Shown here one piece after another: positions 12,121 through 23,295 of a stretch of DNA of 64,000 nt. This stretch comes from Fomes fomentarius (lineage: Eukaryota; Basidiomycota; Agaricomycetes; Polyporales; Polyporaceae), in NCBI GenBank assembly GCA_022606135.1, contig JABYQN010000012.1:62001-126000 (forward strand). The letters run 5' to 3'. Each line of letters starts with the position of its first letter. Position 1 is the first letter of the stretch. The position numbers and the translations under genes were made by a program. The notes beneath the pieces are model-generated. The model searched no databases, was not told the origin of the DNA, and saw nothing but the letters and a program-made list of their open reading frames with translations.

Positions 12121-14100
12121 ATCATACTTGGAATGGCGGCAAATACATGGCCTCGTCCATCTTCATGAAGGCCAGCGAGAGCAACCAAGGGCAGAATGAC
12201 GCACTGTCCAAACTTGTTCTGGACGCCGGATCGACGTCGATCGGGCAACTCATGGCGCATGTCAATATAGGCTGAAAATGATGCATAGTCTTATATACGT
12301 TGTACACGCTCTCAATCCGTCTGCGCTGGCGGAACTGTATCAAGGAACAGAAGGCAAGAGCCAGCGGCGCACGCACTGTCCACGATCAGGTGCGCCAGAC
12401 TCTCCCGAGATGCGCTTCTTCTTGCGTACAGGTGTTGCACTCGACCATCCTCGACATCCCACCACGTCAACCGAGACGTCCGGGAACCCGTTCTCCACCC
12501 CGTATAACATGCACCGCTTGGGACCGCATCCGCCGAGGTCTTCTTCCGTATTCACATGACAATCCGCGTATTGAGGGGAGATAGCGTGGAACCGAACCGC
12601 TATGCGGACCAACGCATACGTGCAGATTGGGTACTGGACGGGAGTGTCAGATCTCCCACATCTCAATGTGTCCGATGTCGAGACGTATGCGATCGAGCGC
12701 ATTCCGTGATGCGCGTGCAGGCTTCTGGCACAAGGAGCTCAAGGAAAGACGGCAGGGGGAGCGAGGGGAGCGAGGTACAGGGACGTTGCAACAGAAGCAG
12801 CGGTTGATCTCGGTCGCATGACAGTGAGCCCGTTGAATGCAAGAGGATCCGGAGGTCCGGGAACTGTTGAGTCGAGCCCAACGGCAGAATAAACGCACAT
12901 GGCCCTTGCAGCACAGGCGGCCTGTCCCGAACTTCGCTCATAGTCGAGGCGATGGAGGGTGACAAGTGCGTCGGAACGAGGACGACACACATCTATGTCA
13001 CAGGTGTGTCGGTCCTCCCTGCACTAGCGTACATACAAGGAGGCGGGTGTGCTGGTCCTAGTGAATACCAATAGTCTACGGAGAGCGTGGAAGCATACGA
13101 CGCATAGGAAATGAGAACGTACGTCGCGACAGGCGGCTGGGGTGTAAGACGTGCAATCCCGACCGGAGCTCAAGATAGGTCAACCAGCATTGATGGAGGA
13201 CAAGCACGAGGTCTTGCAGCTCGAGGGATGCGACCGAGCGGCGGTATGTGTGGGTCGAGGACCAGATGGAGCTCGTTGACAGGGACTGGATAGTCAGTCG
13301 AACATGCGCTGCTAAGTGAAAAAGAACGGGAGGGCTCAACATGGAGCCTCGATGATCTCCAGCGTGTCCAGAACAGCATCTTGGTCCAGCGACGACACGA
13401 GTCGAGAGGATGAGAGCACACACAAAGTGTCAGACCACCATGCGTGCTGATGACGATGTTCTCCGCGCCTCATATGCTTTGGGTGAGACGGCCGTCTCAG
13501 GCTGTTGGGATCGTCACGGCGTAGATGTAGATAACGCTCGGGTGTCGAAAGCGTTGCAGACTAGTATACTACAGGTATAGCCAGAGAGAGCCACGGGAGA
13601 GCGTGTCGAGATGGATATGGGAGATGAGGACGTACATCCGGTGAAGTTGTGGACACGGACACTACACGTACAGCCATCATGGTTCTTCCACCAAATTCTA
13701 GGAGTCTTCAGACGTCGCTCAAGGACGCAGGCAGCGGAGAGAGAAGACGGGAACCAAGGACGACAGATGAGGTATGAGGTCAGTAGTCTGTAATGAGAAA
13801 GAGAGAAGACGCACTTCGCGTCCCAGACAACTGCAGCGTATCCATGTACAGAGCTCCTTCGTTCTTGTCCTTGCCCCTGCTCCGGTTTGGAAAGCGAGCG
13901 ACGCAGGCTGCAAGCGAGCCAATTCGAGGGTAGATGCTGATTATTGCAGTCCTCAGCTGTTTTCTATGTCACCCAATGGCCAGAAGCAAGAGACAGGAGG
14001 GGAGGGACGCGGAGAACAGTACTCAGGCCTCAGGAGTCAGCGAGGAAGGTGGTCGGTCCGACAACCCGCCACGTAGCGCTTACAAGTCTCACGGGCGCTG
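12121..14100 (-). pseudogene. Family X copy (b), decayed
   Basis: Unidentified family, read from about 14.1 kb leftward. Its upstream edge (cgcttacaagtctcacgggcgct) matches the X/Y boundary at 38.82 and 48.43 kb. Later blocks include a translation with a cysteine-rich motif, NTEEDLGGCGPKRCMLYG (about 12.5 kb), that recurs as STEGHLGRCGPERCMFYE in copy (e) at 52.4 kb. The 3' end reads FRQRRRIESVYNVYKTMHHF near 12.28-12.34 kb. GT-AG-like junctions can be seen, but stops and frame changes occur in every exon candidate. Hydrophobic stretches in sister copies suggest a membrane protein. Function not known. Confidence 0.5.
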
Positions 14101-15482
14101 ACTCTCGGGCCCACCATGGCCTCTCAACGTCAACGCGTCAACAGCGGGCCTAGTGCTCTCAGTAGGTACGCTATCCGTGTAGAGGATTGCGGGAGCTGAC
14201 TGCCAGCAGACTACCCAGGACGACCTCGGACCCTGGACACTTGCATGGCGTCTAGCGATGTACGCCTTCATCCTCTCCACTCAACCAACCATGGCCTCCT
14301 GAGCGCGGACAATGGAATTGATGCTCCCTGTAGGTACACCACTAGATAGGGGGAGCGCTTCAGCCAACAGCTGCAGAGGAAGCCATCATCGCAAGTATAG
14401 CAGAGCACTCCTGCTCTCGACCCTCTTACCCAGGATAGCCTCGAAGCTCAAGCTCAACGGCAGCTGGGGCCCGGTCTCTGTGTATTTTATTAGCTACGGA
14501 TCTCTCCCCCTTCACGAGTCTATCTACCGCCCTGCGCTAGTACGTGCGATTGCGGGCCTAGTAGGCGAGTAATCAGTGAGTAAATACCTTGTCCATGCCT
14601 CCCACTGTACTGCGCTAACATCGCAAGTTCAATAGTCACGCCTCTCCTGTCGCCTACCTGTGCGGAAGCCTCAACATCAACGTGAGCTGATCACCTGACT
14701 CTCGCGAGTCCGCGCCGCAATCATGGCTCAAGGTGAGGGAGCAGAACCCCACTTCGTCCGCTGATTTAATAGTCTCTGCAGATCCTGGTCATCGAATGGA
14801 CCAGTGCGACTCCCTGCGCTCGAGCTGACCGAGCTACATTCCCATATCCAGGCCACGATGCTGACCACCGTGACGAACACATTCGAGCCACAACGATGGG
14901 TATTCAAGAGCATCAATCCACCAGCGACTATTCTTAGCAACTCTGCGAAGATCGGGTGAATTTGAGAACATTGGCACTCGACAATCTCATCGCTTCTACA
15001 GCAGACTAATGACCTCGCCCTCTTCCAGTTCTACATCTTGTACTCCCGCACGGCACGGAGTATCGAGTTCATGGAGTGTATCACACCTCGCGTGATTGCT
15101 GTACACTGACACGCGACCTTGTCAAGTGTGAATTGATTGGCTCGCAAGGGCGTGTTCCCAGCTGCGGATGTGCACAAACCCGCCTTTACCATTGTAACTC
15201 CCCTCTGCCGCAATCGAACTGAGTTTAGGCACATGCAAATGGCGTGTACGTGAGGATCGCGCGAGGTCGCAAAGCTCGCGCCACCTTTTAACTTCCCTCA
15301 ACGCAGCACCCGCCACGGGCTCGCCGCTGCCACCGTCGAGCAACTTGTCCACGGTGTAGGGCCTCGATGATCAACAGGGCTGGACGAGGAGGCGACCCTC
15401 TCCGACTCGAGCATGCACACTTCGCGCGCGGGCCCGTCTGGGGACGCTTGGACATCTCCTCGCTAGGCTCTCCCTTCGCCTG
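14101..15482 (+). pseudogene. Family Y copy (1), decayed
   Basis: Second unidentified family, divergent from X(b). Blocks shared with copy (3) at 38.85-41.1 kb: caacagctgcagaggaagcc (14368), an exon-like ATGGCTCAAG followed by a GTGAG donor (14723), and a tail at 15.1-15.3 kb containing gaggatcgcgcgaggtcgc. Each candidate exon has stops. A solo LTR is inserted in its 3' end at 15488. Product not recognised. Confidence 0.45.
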
Positions 15483-15487
15483 TACTC
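15483..15487 (+). repeat. Target site duplication TACTC (left)
   Basis: The five bases TACTC directly before the solo LTR are repeated directly after it at 16082-16086. This defines the ends of that LTR as TG...CA and shows that it arrived by integrase-mediated insertion. Confidence 0.85.
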
Positions 15488-16081
15488 TGTTGGAATTACT
15501 ATGGACTATGGACTATAGACGCGCATTAGGCGCTTATGGGCACAGCATTTTCTTTGGCTATGTTTCCTTCCTACCTGATATGGTATACTCAATACTGTAC
15601 TTATATGGTTATCAGTTCTCACTCCGTCCAGTCCATTCCGGTGCGTTCTATACTGCTCCGGATAGTTCTAGATAGTCTTGGATGCGTCCATGTGACCATC
15701 TCTAGTACTTTCTACACCTTTCTCTTTGTTCTGTCTGAGTCATTGCTCCACCTTTCTTACTCATCGTTGGTTCACTCTGACTCAGACATATCACATGCTC
15801 TCCTTTCTGTCACTTACTCATGCAGCTCCTGTACAGTATATAAGGAGGGACTTTCAGGGCTTTGTCTCCTCAGTCTTTGCTCACTGACTGAGGAGTAAGT
15901 ACTTCGTTCTACTATATGTCTTATGCTCTTACTTACTTAGTACCTATAGCTCGTCTGTCTGCATGTCTACTAGGTACTTATCCCTTTATGATTATAGTCT
16001 TTGCTCACTGACTGAGGACTTGTCTGTCTGCGTGTCTACTAGTTGTTGCGACTCTTGCCTTCACAGGTTCAGACTTCATCA
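15488..16081 (+). repeat. Solo LTR of the Copia-1 family
   Basis: 594 bp, starts TGTTGGAATT and ends GACTTCATCA, with a perfect 5-bp target duplication (TACTC). It is in the opposite orientation to the neighbouring Copia-1 element and, where compared, identical to that element's left LTR. Its internal region is gone, the usual product of LTR-LTR recombination. It carries the same TATA box and hairpin as the other LTRs of this family. A 120-residue open frame across it is an LTR shadow, not a gene. Confidence 0.9.
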
Positions 16082-16105
16082 TACTCCACCCCTGCTGGCT
16101 CATCC

Positions 16106-16699
16106 TGATGAAGTCTGAACCTGTGAAGGCAAGAGTCGCAACAACTAGTAGACACGCAGACAGACAAGTCCTCAGTCAGTGAGCAAAGACTATAATCATA
16201 AAGGGATAAGTACCTAGTAGACATGCAGACAGACGAGCTATAGGTACTAAGTAAGTAAGAGCATAAGACATATAGTAGAACGAAGTACTTACTCCTCAGT
16301 CAGTGAGCAAAGACTGAGGAGACAAAGCCCTGAAAGTCCCTCCTTATATACTGTACAGGAGCTGCATGAGTAAGTGACAGAAAGGAGAGCATGTGATATG
16401 TCTGAGTCAGAGTGAACCAACGATGAGTAAGAAAGGTGGAGCAATGACTCAGACAGAACAAAGAGAAAGGTGTAGAAAGTACTAGAGATGGTCACATGGA
16501 CGCATCCAAGACTATCTAGAACTATCCGGAGCAGTATAGAACGCACCGGAATGGACTGGACGGAGTGAGAACTGATAACCATATAAGTACAGTATTGAGT
16601 ATACCATATCAGGTAGGAAGGAAACATAGCCAAAGAAAATGCTGTGCCCATAAGCGCCTAATGCGCGTCTATAGTCCATAGTCCATAGTAATTCCAACA
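16106..16699 (-). repeat. Copia-1 left (3') LTR
   Basis: 594 bp, forward strand TGATGAAGTC...TTCCAACA. Apparently identical to the inverted solo LTR at 15488-16081 across the 24-bp spacer, but different from the 5' LTR at several sites. The purine tract lies immediately beyond 16699. The outer flank (ggctcatcc) resembles the element's own primer-site flank (ggctcataacc), hinting that this LTR once began another copy. Confidence 0.9.
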
Positions 16700-16724
16700 C
16701 TCCCACTCGTTCAAGCTGTGGAGG

Positions 16725-17386
16725 TAGGGGGTAGGCTGGTGTAGTGGGTACCCCAGCCCCCTGTGGTGGGTTCGAACAAATCGCGAGGTTGCGAGTTCGA
16801 ATCCCCTTGCCCCCGCCCTCGGCTGTCGCTTGGCGCCCGAGGTTCCACCCCCCCGATTACATCACGGCCTGGAAGGGTATCCGGGACCTACCGGAACCTA
16901 GTACGGCAACGTGCATCCGGCATGCCGGGTCACTTAGGGGTTTTCGGCAGCGCTATCCGGGCTTTGGCCCCGCCGAGCAATCACAATCATGTAACGACCA
17001 TTGGCGTAGCCCGGCCGACCTGCCCGCTGCGGCGTGGGAAACTGTGGCGGTGTCCGGCCCGCGCACAACCGGACCGAGGAGCAGGTGTAACCGATGGCAG
17101 TGGGCTCGGCTTTGGGGGTCTGGGGCAAATAAGTCTGGGCCCAGGATGTCCGGAACGACGGTTGCGGGAGCGGTTTAGAAGGAGTGTCACGCGCCCCCGG
17201 GATCACACCGTGTGTATGATTAATTACGATTACTGCTACTGCGCCTAGCGCGAGCCCTTACCGATTAATTGATAACCTATGCCAGAGTATGCCGTATAAA
17301 GTGGAACCGTCTGTAACCGTAGTCTACCATAAGGCACTGCCTTCAAGGACTATAAACGAGGATTCCAAAAAAAAAAAAAAAAAAAA
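16725..17386 (+). mobile_element. SINE-like insertion with tRNA-like head and poly(A) tail
   Basis: 662 bp ending in a run of 20 A at 17367-17386. The first 88 nt (16727-16814) can be read as a tRNA-like fold: a seven-pair end stem (GGGGGTA with TTGCCCCC, allowing G-U), an A-box-like ggctggtgtagtggg and a B-box-like gagttcgaatcc. Flanking 10-mers gctgtggagg (16715) and ggtgcggagg (17387) are probable target duplications with two mismatches. The body has no protein similarity that I can see. It interrupts the last codons of Copia-1 pol, so it is younger than that element. A degenerate non-LTR fragment is an alternative reading. Confidence 0.7.
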
Positions 17387-17396
17387 GGTGCGGAGG

Positions 17397-20300
17397 AAAC
17401 AAGATCAGAGTGCTTAACAAAGTACTCGAGTATAGATCGAGGAATATTCTTTGTCAGCACATCTGCAATGTTCTCCTCACTAGGGACGTAGTAGATCTCC
17501 ATACTCCCACTGGCGAGGTATTCACGCACAAAGTGGTAGTGGACCTCTACATGTTTTGTACGTCGGTCAATGGCTGGGTTCTCAGAGAGGAAGATAGCGC
17601 CATGGTTGTCAATACACATGGGCATAGATGCACTTATATCGTCCCCTAACTTGTCGCCAAACGTCCTTAGCCACATCATCTGACGGCTGCAATCTGACGA
17701 TGCCTTGTACTCTGCTTCAGTGGAAGAAAGCGAAATAGTAGGCTGTCATCTAGATGCCCAAGAGATTGCACCATTAGCCATCTTGAAGATGAAGCTGGTT
17801 TGCGAGTGCCTATCGTCGCGATCCTCTGCCCAGTCCGAATCGGAAAATGCGATCAGACCAGCATTGGATGCACCGTCATAGCGCAGACAAAAGTCTGAAG
17901 TTCCTCAGAGATAACGAAGTATGTAGAGAAGATAATTGAGATGTTGCTCCAAAGGATTAGCGCTGTATTTACCAAGATGGCTGATGGCAAACACAATGTC
18001 TGGATGCGTCCCAAGACAGGCATAGAGAAGACTACCCATCAAACTTTGGAATCACGTGTGAAGAGATGCCAATGCTTCTGCCTTTGCAGCTTCAAGAACT
18101 GCTCCAGCAGGGAGAGGAGTATGCGCAGGCTTACAGTCAGACATCTTGTAACTAGACAGAATAGCCTCAATATACTCTTCCTGGTCGATGTCAAATGTCC
18201 TAGAGAGACGATCTCGGCGTATATGCAGACCAAGGAATCGTTCAACTGGGCCTAAGTCCGTCATCTTATACTGCTTGCCAAGCGCCTTCTTGACCTTATT
18301 GATCAGCGTCCAACTGTTACCCATGAGAAGTAGGTCGTCGACATAAAGAACAATGATTGTGACGCGATCAGGGTCTGTATCCCCCCCTTGTTGGCAATAT
18401 ACGTAGACTCCAGCATCTGAATAAGTCTGTGTGAATCCCTGTTGGACAAGCAAGTCGTGGATCTTAATGTTCCACTGGCGTGAGGCTTGCTTCAGGCCAT
18501 AGATAGCCTTCTTAAGCAGACAGACATGATCCTCTTTGCCTTTCACAACCCAGCCCTCTGGTTGTTCCATATAGACTTCCTCATCCAAGTCTCCATTGAG
18601 AAACACAGTCTTAACGTCCATCGCATCAATGTCTCAGTCTTCAAGCGCTGCATGTGTGAAGAGATAACAAATGGACTCAAAACGAGCAACAGGAGAAAAG
18701 GTTTCATGATAGTCCTTCCCATAGACTTGCGTAAAACCGCGAGCCACAAGACGTGCCTTATAATGTCCGTCTGACTTGCGATCATAGACCCAGCGACATG
18801 AGACAATAGACCGGTCCTTTGGGCGAGGAACCAGTACCCAAGTCTTGTTCGCCATAAGAGACTCGTACTCTGCTTGCTCAGCCGCTTTCCAGTGCTCATG
18901 TTCAGGTGAAGCCATAGTGTCCTTATGATGCTCAGGAATGCCAGACTTGTACTGTGAATAGTTAATGAACTCTAGAATAATTCTCACTTCCACCTCATGT
19001 TGTTCTCCATCTGCATCAGTATGTGCATCTACTTGAGTGGGAGGTTCACCCTTGTACGTGTTGTCCTTAGTGTAACAGCTGGGAGGAACACCCTTGTTAG
19101 ATCGCTCAGAGCGACGAGGAGGAGGGGCACTTCCGTCAGCAGGAGGATGATGAGCATGATGATGGTTAGGATGCAGTACTTCAGCAGGAGCAGCAGGCAG
19201 TTCAGCAGGAGCAGCAGGCAGTTCAGCAGGTGGTGGCTGTTGCTGAGGTTGTTCTGGAGCAGGAGCAGGGTCTACAGGAGGATCTGGAGGAGGAGGAGGA
19301 GCGTTGTCCTCAATAGAAATAGGGATTGGTAACCCATCATCGGATGAATCCTTTGATGGATACTCAGGGAATGGACTATTGTCGGGGGTAGTGCGACGAG
19401 TGCTGGTGTCTTCACGTGCAGGGAAAATGATCTCATCGGAGATAACATCACGAGATACTTCAATTTGACAGGCAAATGGATTCCATAGACGGTACCCCTT
19501 TGAACCCATTTCATAACCCACAAACGTCCTCTTAACTGCCTTCACATCGAGCTTCCCATGATGTTTGTCTTTCTGCACCTGTACATAGGCTTTGCACCCA
19601 AACACACAGAAGTATGATACATCTGGCTTCTTACCAGACCATGGTGATGGGGCATTGCCATTTGAGACATTTCATTGGTTGATGGTTGTAGATATGAACA
19701 GCAGCGTCAACAGCAAGTTTCCAGAATCCATGAGAGAGACCAGCAAAGTGAAGCATGCATAGAGCCTTCTCTTCAATGGCTCAGATGAAACGTTCTGCAC
19801 GACCGTTCTGCTGTGGTGAACCTGGCATTGTCTTATCGTGCTCAATCCCATAGCTTAGTAGGAGAGCCTCGAAAGATTCAGACATGTACTCCCCCCCTCG
19901 ATCGGAGCATACCTTCTTGATCTTTCGTCCTGTCTGAGTCTCAGACCAAGCCTTGTACTGCTTGAAAGCCTCCTCCTGTTCGGACTTGCGCTTCAAACAA
20001 TAGACTCGACCTAAGCCAGAGCAGTTGTCGACAAAGACACAGAAGTAGCTACATCCGCCAATCGAGGTACTGATTGGTCCTGCAACGTCCATATGGACAA
20101 AGACACCAGGTTCCATAGCACATTCCTCTGAGGGAGGAAACAGAGCGCAAGACATCTTGCCTTTTGCACATCCGTCGCAAGGTTTGTCTGATGGAGACCC
20201 TACACCATCCACGCCTTCAACCGCATCAGGAAGACGACGAACAGCTTCCTTGCCAGGATGACCCCAGCGACGATGGGCAAGATCGTGATCTAAAGTGGCT

Positions 20301-21667
20301 TTGGGTGTAGCATTAAGAACGCCAGAGTTCTTTCTATCCAGGAAGAGTCCAAAGATATAGAGATTCATCCATGGAATATACTCAGCAGACAGAACTTTTT
20401 GACCTGCAATCTTAACCATCAAACCGGGTTCGACAGGGCCCTCAGGCTCCTTGTCAAAGATGCTCATAAAATACTGCCCTTGATAAATGAACGAACGTGA
20501 ACGCTCTATCACACCTGTTGAGAACAGACAAGCATCTCCTACTGCTGGGACGTAGCAGACATTATGGAGAGTGATGTTTACTCGTCGTCCATCAACCATG
20601 GTGTATCCCTTGACGATTCCTTCACCAAGTCCTTCAACACGACCAGAGTCACCAGACTGAGCCATTCCGAAGAATTTTGGCTCATCATACTTCTGGTACT
20701 CAGTGAAGTCCTCGAAGCAACCTGTAAGTTGCTGAGATGCGTCTGAATCCATGAGCCATACAGTGAGGTTTGCTCGGTCCACGTCCGAAGACGCCTTGTA
20801 GAAGGAAGCAGCAATCTCGTTCACAGTGCTAGATACAGGTACAAGAGAAGAGATAGTATGTGCATGGTTATGTCCGTTCTGATTCCCATTACCACCCTGA
20901 TTCGTCGAGCCAGAGTCCTTGCCTTTGCCCTTGTCCTTCTTCTTGTTCTGCGGATTCTTCTCCGGGAACTTCTTGTAGCAGTTGGACGAGTCATGGTTGT
21001 CCTTACCGCAGTGGGAACAAGGAGGTTTGGGCTTGGTCTTTGGCTTTGAGATCTTGTTCGCCTGGCTGATTGAAGTGTTCCGAAGTGAATCCTCAAGCTT
21101 TAGCTTAGGCTTGACGTTGTTGAGTGTCAAGTCAGCTTCCGCTGTGGTATGGAGGATTGTAGAAATCGACAGGCAATACGACTCAGGCATTCTAGAGAAT
21201 AGCCAGTAGACCTTGATGTGCTCGGCGAGGGTATTCTTGTTGTCAGATGTCAACTCATTGATACGTCCAATGAACGTCTGGACTTGGTCGACGATCGACT
21301 TGTTCTCGACAAACTTTGGGTAGTTGAGCAGCTCCTCAAAGCGAGAGAAACTGTACCCATTGTCCATCTTCTTGTATGTCGTCTTGAGAGCTGTCCAGAT
21401 GCCATGCGCTGTACTCTTTCCCTCATAGCACTTTGCAACCTCAGTACTAGTCTTGTACATGAGGATGCTGCAAGCACGAGCATTTCTCTTCCTCCAGTCC
21501 TTCTTCTCCTCGTCGGTAGTGTCAGTATCGGGAGTGGTCTCCGTCCCTTCTGTAAGCTCCCAAGCATCGATCATCATCAGATATCCCTTCATCTGACGAG
21601 CCCATTCCTTGTAACCTTCCTGCCCAGTGAGCTGAGGAAGATTCTTCTCAACACCACCTTCTGACAT
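17397..21667 (-). pseudogene. Copia-1 gag-pol, broken
   Basis: Polyprotein remnant beginning MSEGGVEKNLPQL at 21667. Order: gag; zinc knuckle CSHCGKDNHDSSNC (CX2CX4HX4C); protease site reading DSDASQQLTG where copia proteases have D-S/T-G-A, so the catalytic glycine is replaced by Asp; integrase zinc finger with C-D-G-C; integrase core with D (HMDVAGP), D (CSDRGGEY) and E (QNGRAER); RT with YVDD in VLYVDDLLLMG; RNase H with a SDSDWAEDRDD piece and ends near SIEIYYVPSEENIAD-like residues. Breaks: TGA after NGRAERFI (19781), a frameshift before 19605, TGA after HAALED (18634), and stops near 18052 and in RNase H. A 21-bp direct repeat (about 19190-19240) encodes repeated PAAPAEL in the linker. 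Not functional. Confidence 0.9.
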
Positions 21668-22192
21668 GGTGAATGAATAGATGAAGTCGGTTGAGTCGTG
21701 CTGAGGTTGGTTGACAATGAGATCGAGGGCAGGTAGAGAAGGTGTTGGTGGAGAAGGAGATCAAGATGGTGGGAGAGGGGTTTCTAGAGCGAGAGGAGAG
21801 ACAGATGCGATAGGAGAGACTGAAGAAGAAGAGATAGATTGAGGAGTTTGAGGAGTTTGAGGAACATCGACAGTTGGTGATGGTGGGGCAAGTATATGTT
21901 CAACTTCGCCTTGAGACGACGAAGAAGATGATGCTGAAGAAGATGAGTCTGATGTGTCCAGTAGACAAGTTTGTCCAGGAGCAGGAGCGATATAATCTGT
22001 TGGAACGTCGCAGTTGTCTGGTTGTACTACTTCAGACTCCCGGTTAGGACACAGTTGTCTATTGCAGTTATACCAGTCATGCTCTTCTTCATCCCAGAAG
22101 CAGTCCTTCTGTTTGCTGGTGTCATACCGGTGAAAAGAGTGACTACAGTCAAATTCATTGCTCGACGAAGCCACTGTGTCAATGCGAAAGGT
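21668..22192 (-). pseudogene. Copia-1 gag N-terminal extension frame
   Basis: The gag frame continues upstream of the first Met for 175 codons to a TGA at 22193-22195, with a single internal TGA at 21761-21763. It lacks an ATG. It encodes FDCSHSFHRY and then EEEHDWYNCNRQLCPNR, matched in Copia-3 by FDCSEQ and DGEQEWDQCDVQLCPNR, followed by a Ser/Pro-rich tail. Conservation of frame and motif between two diverged elements suggests real coding sequence, probably entered by splicing or an unusual start. Confidence 0.6.
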
Positions 22193-22701
22193 TCAGGAAG
22201 CGCGATGATTTGAGAGATAAGCCTCGTGCAAAGGCAACGGTAGATGTGGACACCTGTTGAGGTGAACCTTGAACACCAGCAAGCCGGATATGCCGATGCT
22301 AAGGGTAGAAGTTGCCAAATGTGCCCAAGAAAACTATTCTAAGCTAGGTATTGAAAGAGTATCGTAAGGAGGGTCCAAACGGTTGTCCTCCGGTCCTAAG
22401 GTGTTAAGCACCCAGGATACAACAGCTGGCAGGCGCAAGTGCGTGGCCTGGCTGAGGGATACCTGAAAACCTGCATGCCTCGAAAGCACCAAAGGTTGTA
22501 CAAAGATACTAGTAGATAGCTGACTACAAAAGCGCTCAGGGCTGCATCACGAGCGCAGGAATGTCCTCCTGGCAGCAGTGTCGGCAGGCACAGTCAAGAG
22601 TTAGGGAAAGATGGAGGAAGAGCACGAGGGTAGAAGTCGTCAAGAGGATGGGGCGCACGCAAAGTGATGACTAACAACGGCAGAGCTCAGGGCTCATAAC
22701 C
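22193..22701 (-). other. Copia-1 leader with primer binding site
   Basis: Non-coding leader between the 5' LTR and the gag frame. Directly inside the LTR the minus strand reads GGTTATGAGCCCTGAG (22686-22701), the likely tRNA primer site, shared with Copia-3. The leader also shares a conserved CACCTCAA-C/T-AG-GTGT block and a TCTTGGGCACA block with Copia-3, candidates for splicing or packaging signals. Confidence 0.6.
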
Positions 22702-23295
22702 TGATGAAGTCTGAACCTGTGAAGGCAAGAGTCGCAACAACTAGTAGACACGCAGACAGACAAGTCCTCAGTCAGTGAGCAAAGACTATAATCATAAAGG
22801 GATAAGTACCTAGTAGACATGCAGACAGACGAGCTATAGGTACTAAGTAAGTAAGAGCATAAGACATATAGTAGAACGAAGTACTTACTCCTCAGTCAGT
22901 GAGCAAAGACTGAGGAGACAAAGCCCTGAAAGTCCCTCCTTATATACTGTACAGGAGCTGCATGAGTAAGTGACAGAAAGGAGAGCATGTGATATGTCTG
23001 AGTCAGAGTGAACCAACGATGAGTAAGAAAGGTGGAGCAATGACTCAGACAGAACAAAGAGAAAGGTGTAGAAAGTACTAGAGATGGTCACATGGACGCA
23101 TCCAAGACTATCTAGAACTATCTGGAGCAGTGTAGAATGCACCGGAATGGACTGGACAAAGTGAGAACAGATAACCATATAAGTACAGTATTGAGTGTAC
23201 CATATCAGGTAAGAAGGAAACATAGCCAAAGAAAATGCTGTGCCCATAAGCGCCTAATGCGCGTCTATAGTCCAAAGTCCATAGTAACTTCAACA
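22702..23295 (-). repeat. Copia-1 right (5') LTR
   Basis: 594 bp, same ends as the left LTR (forward TGATGAAGTC...CTTCAACA). It differs from the left LTR at about ten positions by eye, including ctatctgg/ctatccgg and agtgtagaatgc/agtatagaacgc. It abuts the remaining part of Mpv17-like copy B at 23296. Confidence 0.9.
22888..22946 (-). promoter_or_regulatory. Copia-1 LTR promoter: TATA box and 5' hairpin
   Basis: On the minus strand TATATAAGG (22938-22946) is followed about 20 nt downstream by CTCCTCAGTC, a 10-nt loop, and GACTGAGGAG (22888-22917), a perfect 10-bp stem. With a start about 25-30 nt after the TATA box the hairpin would sit at the RNA 5' end. GTAAGTA, a consensus splice donor, overlaps the last stem base. 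Confidence 0.65.

Larger units (their letters stand above)
16106..23295 (-). mobile_element. Copia-1: degenerate Ty1/copia LTR retrotransposon
   Basis: 7190 bp between two 594-bp LTRs (16106-16699 and 22702-23295). Minus-strand order: 5' LTR, primer site, leader, gag-protease-integrase-RT-RNase H, purine tract (gtgggag), 3' LTR, which is copia order because integrase precedes RT. The coding region is broken by several stops and frameshifts and by a SINE-like insertion. The bases flanking the outer ends (catcc on the left, tccgt on the right) are not a duplication, and the two LTRs differ at roughly ten positions by eye, so this is probably not one simple insertion. The right end lies inside Mpv17-like copy B. 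Confidence 0.9.

Noticed and set aside
16727..16814. A functional tRNA gene.
   Set aside because: The end stem and the A and B boxes are present, but the T stem does not pair and the sequence sits at the head of a poly(A)-tailed insertion, so it is a SINE-type tRNA-like head.
15536..23247. The same 120-residue open frame (MGTAFSLAMFPS...) found three times, at 15536-15898, 16289-16651 and 22885-23247.
   Set aside because: It lies across the LTR promoter and leader of Copia-1 family LTRs. Its repetition is explained by the LTR repeats, and no domain or conservation in Copia-3 supports it.
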